NCBI GenBank assembly: GCA_000969725.1
Contig: JXSR01S022841.1
Length of the DNA stretch: 20,362 nucleotides
Source: Ophiothrix spiculata
Taxonomy: Eukaryota; Echinodermata; Ophiuroidea; Amphilepidida; Ophiotrichidae
Direction: 5' to 3' (one strand)
Shown here: positions 1-9,002 of the stretch, in pieces
How the letters are laid out: the number at the start of each line of letters is the position of its first letter
Position numbering within the stretch: position 1 is the stretch's first letter
Translations under genes and position numbers: made by a program
The notes under the pieces: generated by a model
What the model was told of the DNA's origin: nothing
What the model saw: the letters and a program-made list of their open reading frames with translations, nothing else
The model's database searches: none

Positions 1-65
1 AATATATCATCCTCGTCCTCATGCCTGGAAAACTACATGTGAATGCCGAAATGTAACATCTAATA

Positions 66-87
66 GTCCGCGCTTGCCAGCGCGGAC
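66..87. other. GC-rich perfect hairpin, 8-bp stem
   Basis: GTCCGCGC (66-73) and GCGCGGAC (80-87) are exact inverted copies around a 6-nt loop. They stand out in otherwise AT-rich DNA. The remainder of positions 1-420 shows no gene. No function can be assigned; the hairpin could be the end of a decayed element. Confidence 0.6.
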
Positions 88-129
88 AATAAAAGCCACA
101 TATTCATGATATTGGCGAAAACGTGTAAA

Positions 130-147
130 TTTGTACGTTATGAGAGT
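130..147 (+). repeat. R1 outlying left block, copy A
   Basis: These 18 bases recur exactly at 7561-7578, in both cases upstream of an R1 tandem unit. The distance to the unit start is about 324 bp here and about 172 bp at the second copy. About 150 bp was therefore inserted here or lost there. Confidence 0.6.
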
Positions 148-372
148 GCATAACAATTCATTTTGTAATCTGTTTTAAAATATTGTGTAAACCCATTACT
201 TATTCTATTCCCTGTCGAAGACAATAGCCTATCCCATACTTTGATTGACAGGTCTCTTTTGTGCAGTAAGATTAATTGGATATTTATTTTGTCGATTACA
301 ATTTGTGAACTATTTGTAAACTACAACTGTTGTCTTATAATGAGATAACTTACGACAAACTTGAACAGGTCT

Positions 373-898
373 AACGAAATAAATTCATGTTCACCATCTT
401 AAATTCCCCCTTTTAATTATTCAGCTTGTGCTGTATATAAACTGCTTCTGAATCACGAAGTAATGTTTTTAGTAAGGAGACTTGAGTTTCTGAAAATAAC
501 CGACCATTCTGCATGTTCTACTTTAAGTTACCGCTGATGCAATTACCTTAAGATGAACGTGTGACCTTCATCTTTAAATACCGATCTCAAGTGATCTCCG
601 TTTTGCTAATAACATGAGCATAAACTTGAATATCTATTATTTCAACTAGCTTGATACCAAATATAATTGAGATAATATCATTTTTAGTGCAATAGCAAAT
701 GTTATCATGTGAAATATTATGTCACATTTATTTTTCGCGTTAGGATGCCCACTTACATCACCTCCTCAACACTTACTACGAGATCTGTTTACGTCAACAT
801 ATTTTAAGTAGTTCTGTAAAATTGTAAATTTAGAAAAGAACTTCCATAACCTAAACATATCACGAAGGGTCACGAAGTAATGTTGTTAGTAAGGAGAC
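373..898 (+). repeat. R1 dispersed tandem repeat, copy A (one full unit plus start of a second)
   Basis: A unit of about 417 bp begins at CACGAAGTAATG (454) and begins again at 871. It is clearly homologous over its whole length to 7733-8165. Shared landmarks include TCTGAAAATAACCGACCATT, AAGTTACCGCTGATGCAATT and TGATCTCCGTTTTGCTAA. A less conserved leader (373-453) matches 7645-7732. The second unit is cut after GGAGAC at 898, where mariner sequence starts. There is no open reading frame of note. This is an unclassified satellite-like or composite repeat. Confidence 0.85.
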
Positions 899-1445
899 CT
901 AGAGAGTAAGGTTCAATCCAAGCAATGATGCCATAGCTTTTCACCACGTCCCAAGAAATTCAAGGCTGCCAGACCAACTCACAAGGTAATGGCTACATTC
1001 TTTTGGGACACAGAGGGTGTTATTTTAACAGAATTCTTGCCTGAGGGTCACACAGTCAACATTGAAAGAAACGTAACTACACTTCGCAAGCTGAGGAAAG
1101 CCATCAGGAAGAAGAGGTCACTTAAAGACATTCATTCCATACTGCTCCATCACGATACTGCAAGGCCACACATGTCACAACCCAAGGAATAGCCAAAATG
1201 GGGTAGTCTGTGATACCTCATCCATCATACAGTCCTGATTTGGCACAAGTTCAGACTTCCATCTAGTTGGGCTAATGAAAGAAAGTCTCCGTGGTTACCC
1301 ATTTTAAGACTTGGATGAAGTCAAGTCATCTGTTAAGTCATTGGCCAGGAAGCAAGCTTATGAGTATTTCCAAACCGGATTTGATGCTTGGGTTCTACGG
1401 TGGCATAGATGCATCGAAAGACATTTTGACCATATTGAACAGTAG
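899..1445 (+). pseudogene. Degenerate mariner transposase, C-terminal part
   Basis: This is a relic of a Tc1/mariner-family DDD transposase, the nuclear enzyme that cuts and pastes the element at TA sites. Recognisable blocks in order are: SPRPKKFK-like then KVMATFFWDTEG (989-1018 region); HHDTARPH with the second catalytic Asp (codon at 1154); PHPSYSPDLA with the third Asp (codon at 1237); SDFHL (about 1251); MKESLRGYPF (about 1276); and a C-terminal RWHRCIERHFDHIEQ-like tail ending at a stop at 1443. The first catalytic Asp (TGDE-type motif) lies upstream of the break and is absent. The region has an in-frame stop in the KQWRH-type block, a stop at 1190, a frame change between the Asp blocks (83 nt apart instead of about 105, so sequence is missing) and another just after SPDLA. 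The longest open piece is only 67 codons (989-1192). It is clearly dead. Identification rests on motif recognition. Confidence 0.9.
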
Positions 1446-1549
1446 TTCCATGTAGAAGATTCCTCAGCTATAATCTGTGTAAATTGTTCATCGGATCATT
1501 TACAAAGATTTGGTGACTATGGAGGCATTACTTTTTGATCCCCCTCGTA
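899..1549 (+). mobile_element. 5'-truncated mariner element with intact right TIR
   Basis: The left end, including the left TIR and the N-terminal half of the transposase, is missing. Homology begins abruptly at the R1 breakpoint. The right end reads GGAGGCATTACTTTTTGATC followed by CCCCCTCG. Its reverse complement starts CGAGGGGGATCAAAAAGTAA, the pattern of mariner-type TIRs next to a TA target. A TA at 1548-1549 follows and runs into a short TA repeat. The element cannot move by itself. Confidence 0.85.
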
Positions 1550-1562
1550 TATATATATATAG
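1548..1562. repeat. (TA)n microsatellite at the mariner right end
   Basis: About seven TA units directly abut the mariner right TIR. They include the TA expected as target duplication, so the exact duplication cannot be separated from the simple repeat. Confidence 0.8.
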
Positions 1563-1580
1563 ATGATCTCTGGTACCAAC

Positions 1581-1631
1581 AGACAAGGAAGACCAAGGAA
1601 GAAATAGGAAGATGATATCATTGTTTGCAGC
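1581..1631 (+). pseudogene. Possible relic of a LINE reverse-transcriptase tail
   Basis: One frame reads RQGRPRKK, stop, EDDI. This resembles the GRPRKRWEDDI motif near the C-terminus of many animal non-LTR retrotransposon polyproteins, with Trp changed to a stop. The block is only about 17 codons and nothing upstream supports it, since mariner sequence adjoins. Chance resemblance is quite possible. Confidence 0.25.
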
Positions 1632-1818
1632 GCTTTCCTTGAGGCTTATATATAGCTCATTCAGTGATATTTACTTTTACAACTTTTACATTGAATTTGA
1701 TACCAGCACTGATCATGTCGATAATGGTTCCACTGATCTTACGTAAACGAACACAATAAACGTACATTCACACAAAAATCAGACCATCTTTTCACTCGCT
1801 GTTTGTTCACAAACTGCC

Positions 1819-1874
1819 AAAAATAATAAATAAATAAATAAATAAATCAATAAATAAATAAAATATAAAATAAA
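1819..1874. repeat. (AATA)n microsatellite
   Basis: Tandem AAAT/AATA units with a few substitutions (one CAAT, then AATATAAAAT) form a plain interrupted tetranucleotide repeat. The surrounding sequence from 1632 to 2379 shows no gene, TIR pair or other recognised repeat. Confidence 0.9.
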
Positions 1875-2379
1875 GACAGGAATGAACTTCTGGTCTACTA
1901 TAAGACTCTTCAAACATACTGGCCTTAAGTATTAATTTATCTGTTGCTCTATTTGGATTCAAGAGTACTAAAAGTGCAGTAGAATTTTTTCCCATATAAA
2001 TAACGTGTGGTAAAAATACCCACCATATTTGTTTGGAACCAGTGGCTGAGCAAGTAATTTGCATAAATTATGACGTGTCACTTCCGCAGTGCATAGCGAT
2101 GTTGCCTATCAACCCGTTGGCTGCACAGGCTCTGGTTTAATAATGGCTAGTATTGGGTGTAATAAATTATTAATTAAATTAGAGGTTTTTTTTAAATCGC
2201 CCTTTCTTTCACCTGTTGGTGAACTTGATGCATTCCGACTACAAATTGATAAGACTTGATTAGTGTGCCAAACATTGGGAAAACGTGAATTTTGGCATGT
2301 AGAAAGCATGGGTAGAAACTTTGGACGCGCGGTTTAAGGATAAAAAGGTTTATTGTTATACCAACATAGTTTTGAAAAT

Positions 2380-2812
2380 CGATTTTGTATTGTTTAAGTC
2401 ACTTTAAATGTCACAAAGAAATATTAGTCTAAAACAATCTGTAGAAAGCCACTTTTATTCAAGTAATTATTATCATATATCTCAGGCAATGCACCTTTAT
2501 TATAACCTTATATTACACTACTCGAATATTTGCCTTTACTTAGCTTGGCAGGTATTTTATAATGTAGTTACATCAGATTTTACAGGAACGAAAAAAAAAA
2601 ACCTTTCCCCTTCTCGCAGTAAGTAATCAGAATTGGTTACATTGAACATCGTGCGTACTTACTGTCGCTTCAGGTCATCAACATGAAGGAGTCAAGAAAA
2701 CACGCACTGCCTTCTTTATAAAATTGTTATTAGCTCTCTATATAAATCATTGAACTAACATGAAGGTTATTTCATTTTGTAAGTAAAACTTGGTTTCCAT
2801 CATAACAGTTTC
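2380..2812 (+). repeat. R2 dispersed repeat, fullest copy
   Basis: Two parts recur elsewhere in the same orientation. Positions 2390-2450 (around AAATGTCACAAAG and AAACAATCTRTAGAAA) match 8916-8998. Positions 2608-2812 (CTTCTCGCAGTAAGTAATCAGA, TCAAGAAAACACGCACTGCC, TTTCCATCATA) match 18269-18480. No inverted termini or coding potential are visible, so the element class is unknown. The next 450 bp (2813-3285) holds nothing recognisable. Confidence 0.75.
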
Positions 2813-3291
2813 ACCGAAAATGTTTATTACAAATTATTGACGTTATATCTGCCAAAAATATACCACTATAACACAGCAATAAAATTCAAGATAAATAAGC
2901 TACTAGCTACTATTCAATTGTGTAGAACGTACTTGTACATGTGCGATCAATAAATCATTGATTGCGACTTATTCTGTGTAGTTCAAATAGACCTGGACTT
3001 CTGGTTATGGGAGATATCATCTCGCAATATACATTTGAAGCTGTTTAAAAGAAAACACAGTGTGGAGAAGTTTGAGTTGTCAGCCTTTGGATAGGAAACT
3101 GCGATTTCGGCACAAGTTTCATATTTCTTCTTTATATTTTTTGCGTCAAGTTAGGGGTATTTTTAGATATTTTGTCGCTATCATTATGACACAGGAAACA
3201 AGGCCTTAAAGTTGGTCCTAATTGAGAGCAAATGCTTGTCAAAATAGAGTACGGTATGCTGTCAATTTTTTTTATGTCTTTACTTGTTTAA

Positions 3292-3614
3292 CCCTCGTTT
3301 CTCTGAGCCTTTTTTTTGTAACACGTCTTCCTGAGGGGGGAGGGGGTGGTTACCGATTTTGAACTTGGGACCCCTAAAATTATATTGTTTGGTACTATAG
3401 TATATAGGGTAGGGTTTCCTCTTTTCATTGATATAAAGATCATTAAAATCTGTCGAGGCGTTACGTGGCAACCCCCCCTAACCTCGGACTTTGACGGCCT
3501 ACCATAACCCCGCCTTAGGGGGTACCTAAAATGCTCAGGGTCGCTTTATTTTGCGTTTTTGTACAATCGGCGATCATCCGTTAGGGGACCCCCTCCCCTT
3601 TAGGAAGACGAGGG
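3292..3614 (+). mobile_element. TTAA element, copy 1 (piggyBac-like MITE)
   Basis: The left end is TTAA then CCCTCGTTTCTCTGAG. The right end is CGAGGG, and its inverse reads CCCTCGTCTTCC. The left flank is TTAA (3288-3291) and the right flank is ATAG, so the target duplication is decayed. Interior blocks (GTAACACG, a G-rich stretch, TTTGACGGCCTACC, AACCCCRCCTTAGG) match copy 2 at 9786-10381. CCC ends at TTAA are characteristic of piggyBac. At 323 bp with no coding sequence, it would be non-autonomous. Confidence 0.75.
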
Positions 3615-3780
3615 ATAGCATTTTACTCATCACGTTTTTGACAAACTTCGGGTAAGCTCATGAAACACGTTAATGTTTATAATATGACCATACATGTCAC
3701 TTATCTGATTTATTTGTATTTCATCGTTTTTATAGGATATCTAAACAGTATGCACTTTGTATAGTTAGAAGTATCATTTT

Positions 3781-4035
3781 GCTATTTAAACAAAGTATTC
3801 GCTGACAAAGTTAAAACGTCATATCCTGGTTACTGGTACAAGCTTTGTTCACGCTCAGTTGGCTACTCATTGAGTATGTGTTGTGATCATTTTGATCGTG
3901 GTTCAAATTGCAATATGCGTGAACCAGTCACTTGGCAACTATTGATTTTGATGTCACACTTTGTCAGCGAATTGGCTGACATACGAAAAACAAAGATGAT
4001 GCTCCAATTTAAACAATGAGCAAATAGCAATATAA
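3781..4035. repeat. Imperfect fold-back (long inverted repeat)
   Basis: ATTCGCTGACAAAGT (3797-3811) is exactly inverted at 3958-3972. Further partial pairings lie outside (GCTATTT / AAATAGC) and inside (TTCACGC / GCGTGAA). The segment could form a branched hairpin. No flanking duplication was recognised, so whether it is a transposon is unclear. Confidence 0.55.
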
Positions 4036-4075
4036 ATACATATAAAGACCCTCTTGTTTACGTTTAGGTGATATA

Positions 4076-4700
4076 TGGCTCATTCCAGTGGAAACTGAAC
4101 CTTTTTTTTTTATTTCAAGCAAAAAATCAGCTTTTTTATTCGACCACATAAGCAAGTTTTTCAGTCATACATTTGTAACTTGGTACGTAAGAAGTATTTT
4201 CCAATCAGAAATTGTAAAGTTTGTCTATCCGTGCATGAATGAGCACATGTTTTGTTTCAAAAATGTCACAAACGTTACCAAAAAGTTACACCAAAATGTT
4301 ACAAACGTTACCAAACGTTACAACACAAAACAATGCATTAAAATTATTCCTGACAATGTTCTGTAATTTTTATGAAATATTTGTAAATATGTTTCCCATA
4401 ATCGGTGTAAGGTGCAATAAAAAAATCGTTGACACTTCAGAGAAATTGTACTTTGAAGTCATTCGGAGCAAAAAAACCCATTTCCATGCGCGGTCACAAA
4501 CGTTACCGAACGTTACATGGGCTTTACTCAGGATTTTGGCAATTGATTTAATTTTCAAACATCTACATGTCTTGACCCTCCCAGTGAGCACCATTATCAA
4601 CAACAAACTCGTTGATATAATGTTTTTGCTAAGTTCTGTGGCCGTTTAAAACTGAAATTTCTCGATTTTTCGGTCACAAACGTTACTTTGGAATGAGCCA
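4076..4700. mobile_element. 625-bp TIR element with TA flanks and six AACGTTAC motifs
   Basis: TGGCTCATTCCA (4076-4087) and its exact inverse TGGAATGAGCCA (4689-4700) form 12-bp perfect TIRs. Both are flanked by TA (4074-4075 and 4701-4702), as in Tc1/mariner-type insertions. The interior carries AACGTTAC at 4271, 4304, 4314, 4499, 4509 and 4679, all on the same strand and several inside longer CACAAACGTTACC contexts. A 136-codon frame (4239-4649) crosses the repeats and reads QTLPNVT twice. It matches no family I know and is probably not a gene. The exact superfamily is inferred only from the TA flanks. Confidence 0.75.
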
Positions 4701-4702
4701 TA

Positions 4703-5523
4703 AGATCTAACCATGAAAATTGGTATTTCACTTTTTAATAATAAGAAATCTTATTTTGGGTTACGAAATGGTCCTAATGAATGTGAAACACGTACATGCA
4801 AAGTTCAACCAAAAATGTATATTTCCTATCCTTTTAAATGATTTTGAGATGTGATGTGTATTTTGTATGTTTTAAAGGAATTTTAATCTATTTTTCACAA
4901 GTTAAGTGAGTTCATCCGTTATATCCTATTTTATAATAATATATCTTGAAAGTAATCACTTTTCTCGAGCAAAAACAGCATTTTCAGATTTAAAATGGTC
5001 GTTTCAGCCAGTTTGAGACTTTGGTGTTTAGTTTTTAAAAACAAAAACAAATTTTCCTGAAAATTTAATTATTTATTTGCGCAAGGAATTCAGGTTAATG
5101 CCATGGTTCACTTAACAAATTTTGACCAGCATTCTAAAATAATTGACTATTTAGACATCAATTTCTTTTCACATTGATAGCCATTTAAAATACCTGACAT
5201 TTTGTTCGGGTGATGATTATTAAGGCTACAGTCATATTTTACGAGCGAGACAGTGGAATGTCATGTTAACTGGCATTTATTATGAACAAGGCACAATTTG
5301 GTACCAAACACCAATGTGGCTCGCGCAATGAGATTGTAAGAGGTGTTACTAGTGAGGAAATGATGTTGCAATGGCTGTTATATTGAAACTGTTGATACAG
5401 TTGTATTTAACGTGTTTGCGAACCGTCCCGTACACGTACATGTATTGTAATGCATGCAGAGTTTCTCCCCTCCAGGTATATAGCTCAGTGGGGTAGGTAA
5501 GGGATCGCATATCAAGATTACGC
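4703..5523. other. Unassigned AT-rich DNA
   Basis: I see no gene, inverted termini or repeat shared with the rest of the window in this stretch. Confidence 0.6.
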
Positions 5524-6060
5524 ATGTGCAATGTCAGCCTCTACCTAGAAAATGAAACCACTTTGTGCTCAATACTACACAATTTTGAAGACAGAACTCA
5601 ATTTTTCTTTATTACAGGTTGTCATACTTTGAATATTCATATTGCAACTGAGATCAATACAACTGAACTAAAATCGGTCGGTATTAAATATTTTCAGGCT
5701 TTCTTTCAAATCCGAAATTTCCCTATTGAAATCTCAGAAGTAAATATTAAGCTCGCGCGCCTGCGCGCGGGCAAAGAGTCTCTAGATTATATGATCCTTT
5801 CCTATTTACTTCACTGCCATGAGCAAGTTCAAAATAGTGTCCACAGATTAAATTACTTTAAAAAGGGCTTTTTAAGCAGAAACTTCATAATTTCAAAATG
5901 TTCGGACAATTCGATTTTGTTCAACTTTTGGCAGATTGTAAGCATGGTAATGTCTATTGAATTACAAATAATATTTTATAAATATGTCTTATTGATTTTG
6001 AATGATAATGTAATAAATTCGCGCTGTTTTGCCTTCCAAAATATCTACATTCCCTTTTAA
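5524..6060 (+). other. Longest ATG open frame (178 codons), unrecognised
   Basis: The frame begins with ATG and ends at TAA (6058-6060). Its product is rich in Ile, Leu, Phe and Asn, as expected from AT-rich random DNA. I see no signal peptide, convincing membrane layout or known motif. A splice-acceptor-like tract (CTTTATTACAG, ending near 5618) and a very GC-rich hairpin (5751-5770) lie inside it, which argues against one continuous exon. I treat it as a chance frame. Transcript evidence would change this. Confidence 0.12.
5751..5770. other. GC-rich hairpin CTCGCGCGC / GCGCGCGGG
   Basis: CGCGCGC and GCGCGCG face each other across two or three bases in otherwise AT-rich sequence. The role is unknown. 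It may mark a decayed element end. Confidence 0.45.
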
Positions 6061-6290
6061 CCGTTTAATATAAGCTTTCATATAATCTACGTATAAATTG
6101 AAAATTTCTTCAAGGCAAAAATTGTAATTTTTATGTAAACAAAAAGAAAAATACGACAAATGTTGTATAAATGTGTATGTTTTAGATTTCGATTCATGAT
6201 CTCAAGTCTGCTTTTTCAGAGTTACAAAAGTTTCAAATCTACCACTGATTAAAACGTGAATTTGACGGAAGGTAAAATGTCATCTGCCGG

Positions 6291-6351
6291 ATGAAGCACT
6301 TAAATACTTAAACATCTCTACGGAGACGACTTTACGATAGCAGTGCTTCAT
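6291..6351. other. Inverted repeat ATGAAGCACT / AGTGCTTCAT
   Basis: Exact 10-bp arms (6291-6300 and 6342-6351) are separated by 41 bp. There is no further pairing outside the arms and no target duplication. This could be a small RNA-like hairpin or chance. Confidence 0.4.
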
Positions 6352-7560
6352 GTGCAGACACATTAATGGTGTTATGAATTATATATAGACCTATACATTG
6401 CACACCTAGCAGCAGTACATTAGATAGCTTACCGTTATCAGAATCATGTTGAGTTCAATTTAAAGAGAATATAGTTTGAAAATAAAACAAAACGGAGATT
6501 CTTTCACAACTCATGACAACTGATGGGTCATGAAGAACATCCAATGATCCTCGTTGTCGACAAATGGCGTGTAGTCTTCACATGTAACAACAATTACAAA
6601 ATGATCTATAAACTTATATTTTAATTAAGTATTTTGTAAGTGAACATCTTGTGTTGTCTGAGATTTTTTAAAAAAATTCATGAATTGCTCGCTTGCTTTT
6701 CACAGTGATTTAACATTCACCCCAAAATTTGGCTCATTTATTATATTCCATGATTCAATATAGCCAGAAAAAAATTATCTGTCGTCAAATTTGTTTGCTT
6801 TTATTTTTACTTCATATTATTATTTTAAGCTTATTGATTTTTCCGGGATTTCAACCTTTTTTCTGGGAACCACGCGGCCGCGTTACCGCGGATTTCGAAG
6901 CCCTGTTTGACAGTACTCAACTGTATTTGATTGTAACATTTAAAGTTGAATTGAAGACTGTAGTGGTTCGTTAACCTTTACCACTACTAGTATCAGTTAG
7001 CACCTAATCTAACACAAAATCTGCATTTTGTATATACCCGTTTTAGCCTTATTATTTGCCTATGTATCATCTATCGGAGTCACTTTGCAATGTATCAATA
7101 AAACGCATATCATAAATTTATGCCTGCAGGGTGGAAACATTTATCCAAATTATTTTTCTCAGATTCTTAAAAAAGCACCCTGAAACAACTTCTGTAAACA
7201 CTGTATCTCAACACCACACACCATCTACCAACTGATAAAAGGACCAGTTTGGTCTTGACATTTAAAATAATTACAATAACTGCAAGTTTCAATCTAAACA
7301 TTTATACATGTTAAAATGGACATATCTTTATATAAATTGTAATCAAATTCTATATTTAGTATATTAAAGTAACATTTCAGTATAAACTCGAGAGCCTGAG
7401 CGTTCTACTACCACAAAATCGTATCTACATTAATTTTCGACATTTTCGAGAAAAAATGCAAATTTTCAAGGTTTTATGGTAGTTTCTAGATGACAAAAAA
7501 CACATTAAAAACCTACTGCAAGCCTTTTATAAGAACCAAATATTGGAGAAAAGTTGTACA
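6352..7560. other. Unassigned DNA with a 12-bp CG palindrome
   Basis: ACGCGGCCGCGT (6872-6883) is a perfect palindrome in a small GC-rich island (6866-6900). The rest is AT-rich with no supported gene or repeat. The short open frame over the island starts with TTG, not ATG. Confidence 0.5.
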
Positions 7561-8165
7561 TTTGTACGTTATGAGAGTCTTGATTTTTTTCTGTAGTTAA
7601 ATCATGGGCTTCCAACCATTCTTATGTACAAACCCAGTGTTTCAAAATAAATGTATGTGCACCAACAGAAATCACCCTTTTTATTCAATCATCAAATACT
7701 GTAAATATACTGCTTCTGAATATATGCAAGGTCACGAAGTAATGTTGTTAGCCCGTGTTGTTAGTAAGGAGACTTGAGTTTCTGAAAATAACCGACCATT
7801 CTGCATGTTCTACTTTAAGTTACCGCTGATGCAATTACTTTAAGATGAGACCTTTATCTTTAAATACCGATCTCAAGTGATCTCCGTTTTGCTAATTACA
7901 TGAGCATAAACTTGAATCTCTATTATTTCAACTACCTTGATGCCAAATAAAATTGAAATTATATAATTTTTCTATATAGTACGATGGCAAATGTTACCAT
8001 ATATGAAATATTATGTCACATTTATTTTTTGCGGGGGTAAGCTCATTTACACCACCTCCTCTACGCTTACTCCGATATCTGTTTATGTCAACATATATTT
8101 AAGCAGTTCTGTATAATTGTAAATTTAGAAAAGAACTTTCATAACCTAAACATGTCACGAAGGGT
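7561..8165 (+). repeat. R1 dispersed tandem repeat, copy B
   Basis: This is homologous to copy A (130-870), from the shared 18-bp block at 7561 through the full unit 7733-8165. It has a local duplication of GTTGTTAG near 7745-7765. It lacks the ACGTGTG piece seen in copies A and C after AAGATGA. It runs directly into copy C in the same orientation. Confidence 0.85.
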
Positions 8166-8335
8166 TACGAAGTAATGTTATTAGTAAGGAGACTTGAGTT
8201 TCTGAAAATAACCGACCATTCTGCATGTTCTACTGTACTTTAAGTTACCGCTGATGCAATTACCTTAAGATGAACGTGTGACCTTCATCTTTAAGTACCA
8301 ATCTCAAGTGATCTCCGTTTTGCTAATTGCACGAA
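8166..8335 (+). repeat. R1 tandem repeat, copy C (truncated)
   Basis: This second unit in tandem with copy B matches 455-610 closely, including AAGATGAACGTGTGACCTTC, which copy B lacks. The match stops just after TTTTGCTAATTGCA, where the next TIR element starts at 8340. Confidence 0.85.
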
Positions 8336-8339
8336 CAAT

Positions 8340-8903
8340 CGAGGGAGTATCAAAACGTTTTAAAGATCACCCAGAAGGAAAGCAGCTATGAACTTTTGTC
8401 AGGATGGTCACTGGTCCTTGTGTACAGGATGGTGCTAAAATGATAGCAATGACATTTATACTTTCTAGACTGGTGGTGATAGATGTCAAAAACCTTCCTC
8501 CACTAACCACATAAATTGCATGGAGAAATCAAAGAACTGTGGCATGATTAAATTCCTACATTTGAAGCGTTACAAACTTAAGATTTTTGGTACCATAGTG
8601 TAGATTAGGTTCTCCTCTTTCCATTGATTTTTTCAAAATCATGGAAATCGGTTAATAAATGACGTCACAATGACATAATAAATCGTGGCCTGAAAATCTT
8701 GATATTTAGTGAAATACAATATGGCTTATTTTGGCTAAAAGAGGACCACCACAAAGTCGGGCTGTTGACATTTAGGTTAAGTGGGAGAAATGTGTTACTT
8801 TGCACAGTGACTATGTAAAGATGACTTAAGGGTCACTTAATAAAATTATGTTCCTTGCTGTATTATTTATTGGTGATCTTTAAAACATTTTGATACCTCC
8901 TCG
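8340..8903. mobile_element. 564-bp element with 32-bp mariner-like TIRs
   Basis: The left TIR (8340-8371) begins CGAGGGAGTATCAAAA. The inverse of the right TIR (8872-8903) begins CGAGGAGGTATCAAAA. Both end TTTTAAAGATCACC, giving 3 differences in 32. The right end is followed by TA; the left flank reads AT, so a TA duplication is not clean. The ends resemble the mariner right end at 1520-1547. No transposase remains. It appears to have cut R1 copy C at its left side. Its interior contains the ~100-bp core shared with the TTAA elements. Confidence 0.8.
8585..8690 (+). repeat. Shared core block, copy inside the mariner-like element
   Basis: The order GGTACCATAGT, AGGTTCTCCTCTTTCCATTGAT, AAAATCATGGAAATCGGT, TGACGTCACAA parallels the core of the three TTAA elements at 3385-3468, 9887-10020 and (inverted) 15040-15160. 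TTAA/CCC ends are not seen here. Confidence 0.6.
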
Positions 8904-8915
8904 TAAATTAGTTTC

Positions 8916-8998
8916 AAAATCAATATTGTATAGTTTCAATCACTTCAAATGTCACAAAGCAATGTTAAAAAAACAATCTATAGAAAACTACTTTTAGT
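8916..8998 (+). repeat. R2 dispersed repeat, 5' fragment
   Basis: This matches 2390-2450 (TTCAAAATC, AATCACTTCAAATGTCACAAAG, AACAATCTATAGAAA). The similarity ends where the SINE-like unit begins at about 9003. Confidence 0.65.
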
Positions 8999-9002
8999 TT
9001 AA

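Noticed and set aside
3280..3471. 63-codon frame on the minus strand
   Set aside because: It lies wholly within TTAA element copy 1 and crosses its left end; not a gene.
4239..4649. 136-codon open frame on the plus strand
   Set aside because: It lies inside a TIR element and reads through the AACGTTAC repeats; no domain is recognisable and overlapping frames on both strands are also open.
7731..8335. CRISPR-like array
   Set aside because: R1 units are over 400 bp and nearly identical throughout, with no short repeats separated by unique spacers.
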